NCBI GenBank assembly: GCA_034933685.1
Contig: JAYFNB010000013.1
Location: 62,001-126,000 of the forward strand
Source of the DNA: UBA8514 sp034933685
GTDB taxonomy: Bacteria; Bacillota; Clostridia; Lachnospirales; Anaerotignaceae
Direction of reading: 5' to 3'
DNA length: 64,000 bases
Shown: piece by piece, positions 62,524 through 64,000 of the stretch
How the letters are laid out: each line of letters starts with the position of its first letter
Numbering within the stretch: position 1 is the first letter of the stretch
Program-made: the position numbers and the translations under genes
Notes under the pieces: model-generated
The model's database searches: none
Told to the model about the DNA's origin: nothing
The model's input: the letters and a program-made list of their open reading frames with translations, nothing else

Positions 62524-63702
62524 ATGCTAGAAAAGAAAAAAGTAACAACAATAGCCGTACATGCTGGAAAAAGGGAAGATGATTCTTTTAATGCTATTAA
62601 TGAACCAATTTACATGACCAGCAACTATCGCCTGCCTACGGACGGTACACCCATTGACTGGAGTGGTATCAATAGTAACATATATGCACGAAATAGAAAT
62701 GTAAATCAGATAGTACTTCAAGATAAACTTTGTGCTTTGACCGGTGCTGAGGACTGTGCTGTTTTTGCCAGCGGTGTGGCGGCATTGGCGGCAGTATTTA
62801 CAACTTTCCTAAATTCAGGGGACCATGCCGTTGTATCTGAAGTATGTTATAGTGCAACAAATATTTTGTTCAGAGAGTTGTTACCACAAAAATATAACAT
62901 TGAGGTTACTTTTGTTGACACAACGGATACAGAAGCTGTAAAAGCTGCTACCAAGTCCAACACAAAACTTATACATATAGAAACACCAGGTAACCCAACC
63001 ACTGGAATTAGTGATGTGGAATCCATTGCAAAGTTAGCACATAATGCTGGTGCATTACTTTCTGTTGATGCAACATTTGCTGGACCTATAAGTTTATATC
63101 CATTGAAGCTTGGAGCAGATATTGAAATTCACAGTATGACAAAATACATAAATGGGCACGGGGATTCTCTTGGTGGTTGTGTATTAGGAAGTAGAGAGTT
63201 GCTTACAAAAGTAAAAGAAATTTCTATGGTGAATTTTGGTGGAGTTCTTAGTCCATTTAACACATGGCTTATCACAAGAGGCCTGATGACCGTACCATTA
63301 CGTATGTCACAACACAGTAATACCGCCCATAAGGTTGCACAGTTTTTAGAGAAAAGTCCAGGAATTCGCTTTGTGTGGTATCCAGGTCTTAAGAGTCATC
63401 CACAGCATGATCTTGCTGAAAAATTAATGAAGGGTCAATACTCTGGAATGATGTCATTCGATATTAAAGGTGATGAAAAAACACATTTTGAGTTCTTGAA
63501 AGCTCTTAAGCTGGTAACACATGCGGTTTCTTTAGGAGATATAGAAAGCTTGATTGTTTATTATGACAAAAACAGCGATAAACTACCACACTATCCAGCA
63601 ATTTATCAGGAAGGATTCTATCGCTTTAGTGTAGGTCTAGAGGATGCAGATGATTTGATTGATGACTTACAGCAAGCTTTTAAGGCATGTGGTCTGGTTT
63701 AA
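62524..63702 (+). CDS. Cys/Met metabolism PLP enzyme (methionine gamma-lyase / O-acetylhomoserine sulfhydrylase type)
   Basis: 392 residues from the ATG at 62524, which has GGAGG 7 bases upstream. Trans-sulphuration family: VHAGKREDDSFNAINEPIY, Tyr-containing IYARNRNVN, ALTGAEDCAVFASGVAAL, cofactor Asp in LSVDATFAGPI and the PLP lysine in IHSMTKYINGHGDSLGG. These enzymes cleave or form C-S bonds in methionine, homocysteine or cystathionine. The neighbouring BrnQ-like carrier for branched amino acids suggests catabolism of methionine to 2-oxobutyrate. Substrate not provable here. Confidence 0.88.
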   Translation: MLEKKKVTTIAVHAGKREDDSFNAINEPIYMTSNYRLPTDGTPIDWSGINSNIYARNRNVNQIVLQDKLCALTGAEDCAVFASGVAALAAVFTTFLNSGDHAVVSEVCYSATNILFRELLPQKYNIEVTFVDTTDTEAVKAATKSNTKLIHIETPGNPTTGISDVESIAKLAHNAGALLSVDATFAGPISLYPLKLGADIEIHSMTKYINGHGDSLGGCVLGSRELLTKVKEISMVNFGGVLSPFNTWLITRGLMTVPLRMSQHSNTAHKVAQFLEKSPGIRFVWYPGLKSHPQHDLAEKLMKGQYSGMMSFDIKGDEKTHFEFLKALKLVTHAVSLGDIESLIVYYDKNSDKLPHYPAIYQEGFYRFSVGLEDADDLIDDLQQAFKACGLV

Positions 63703-63788
63703 AATATGTTTTTATCGTGTTAACGGATTTGTACGCTATTAGTAATATACTTCCAGGTAGAAAAGTTTTGGTTCTTTTTGAATTTATT

Positions 63789-63847
63789 TTAAGTGGGATT
63801 TTGACTGCTTCAAAGCAGTTTGAAATTCCACTTAACAGGTGATTTTT
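63789..63847 (+). terminator. Long hairpin before brnQ
   Basis: TTAAGTGG with inner ATTT and ACTGC arms pairs with GCAGT, GAAAT and CCACTTAA (63789-63835). T6 follows after seven bases (63842). It can terminate the PLP enzyme transcript or act as a leader for the next gene. Confidence 0.6.
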
Positions 63848-63932
63848 TACAAAAAAAAGACAAAAAATGTGTAGCTTATAAAATAGGAAACTGTGCAGCA
63901 TATGCATCTTTACAACAAACAGGAGGATAATT

Positions 63933-64000
63933 ATGAAAAAACTTAGAGATATATTAATAATTGGCTTTGCTCTTTTCTCTACATATTTTGGAGCTGGTAA
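63933..64000 (+). CDS. BrnQ-type branched-chain amino acid carrier (3' end outside window)
   Basis: Only the first 22 codons are in the window. MKKLRDILIIGFALFSTYF followed by GAGN is the typical start of the LIVCS family (sodium-coupled leucine/isoleucine/valine carriers), where FxxGAGN lies in the first helix. AGGAGG precedes the ATG at 63933. The rest of the gene is needed to confirm. Confidence 0.7.
   Translation, partial: MKKLRDILIIGFALFSTYFGAG

Noticed and set aside
2042..64000. CRISPR array
   Set aside because: No regularly spaced repeats with unique spacers were seen; all repeats found are short operator-like or in-frame coding repeats.

Overview
The window looks like chromosome of a low-GC Gram-positive anaerobe of the class Clostridia, most likely a Lachnospirales-type relative; this is inferred from AT-rich codon use, strong GGAGG-type ribosome sites, lipoprotein and SLH-domain exports, and the fermentative amino-acid genes. 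No rRNA or complete tRNA is present, so the assignment is not firmer than that.

Region 1 (1-18.3 kb) is ordinary core. It starts inside a GABA-type aminotransferase followed by an iron alcohol dehydrogenase, then a zinc/manganese-type ABC importer operon with a duplicated operator, a PucR-type regulator with a second class III aminotransferase, a secreted repeat protein, a receiver-CheX fusion plus CheX, a small HTH gene behind a promoter-terminator leader, an NhaC-type antiporter, purE, and the rnr / panE-like / smpB / ssrA (tmRNA) cluster.

Region 2 (18.3-36.2 kb) begins exactly at the tmRNA 3' end with a tyrosine integrase that has five TTGGTACAT-type repeats in front of it. This looks like an integrated element: AAA/DUF4143 ATPase, an Xis-like HTH protein, a stand-alone RNase H1 N-terminal (viroplasmin) domain protein, a primase/helicase-like ATPase, an unknown 420-residue protein, and a Rep-like protein with four TTCCCACA-type repeats upstream. 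A membrane Ser/Thr kinase with a divergent HTH gene, an SLH-domain surface protein and a TPR membrane protein follow, then a DUF1643 gene broken by one amber codon, and a two-gene AAA ATPase + TOPRIM nuclease system (PARIS/OLD type). Scars of a transposase and of a tRNA-Ser 3' end lie next to it.

Region 3 (36.3-51.3 kb) is a complete type 1 BREX phage-defence operon with its own promoter and terminator: small HTH gene, brxA, brxB, brxC, pglX, pglZ, brxL. Two extra genes are built into the operon: a membrane-anchored unknown protein between brxC and pglX and a DUF2971 protein between pglX and pglZ.

Region 4 (51.3-57.8 kb) is a decayed mobile module: Xis-like HTH gene, small ORFs, DUF960, a zinc-ribbon amidoligase with a partner Ntn glutamine amidotransferase, a serine recombinase with inverted repeats on both sides, and small or hypothetical membrane proteins.

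Region 5 (57.8-64 kb) has a decayed EamA transporter, a short radical SAM protein (COG0731 type), a MATE exporter, a LysR regulator, a Cys/Met-metabolism PLP enzyme (methionine gamma-lyase type) and the first codons of a BrnQ-type carrier. Three short units with the layout promoter, then a CCGCCGGG core, then an intrinsic terminator lie before the radical SAM gene, before the MATE gene and between the MATE and LysR genes. Two of them show compensatory base changes in a 17-bp stem, so they are the best candidate in this window for an undescribed regulatory RNA.
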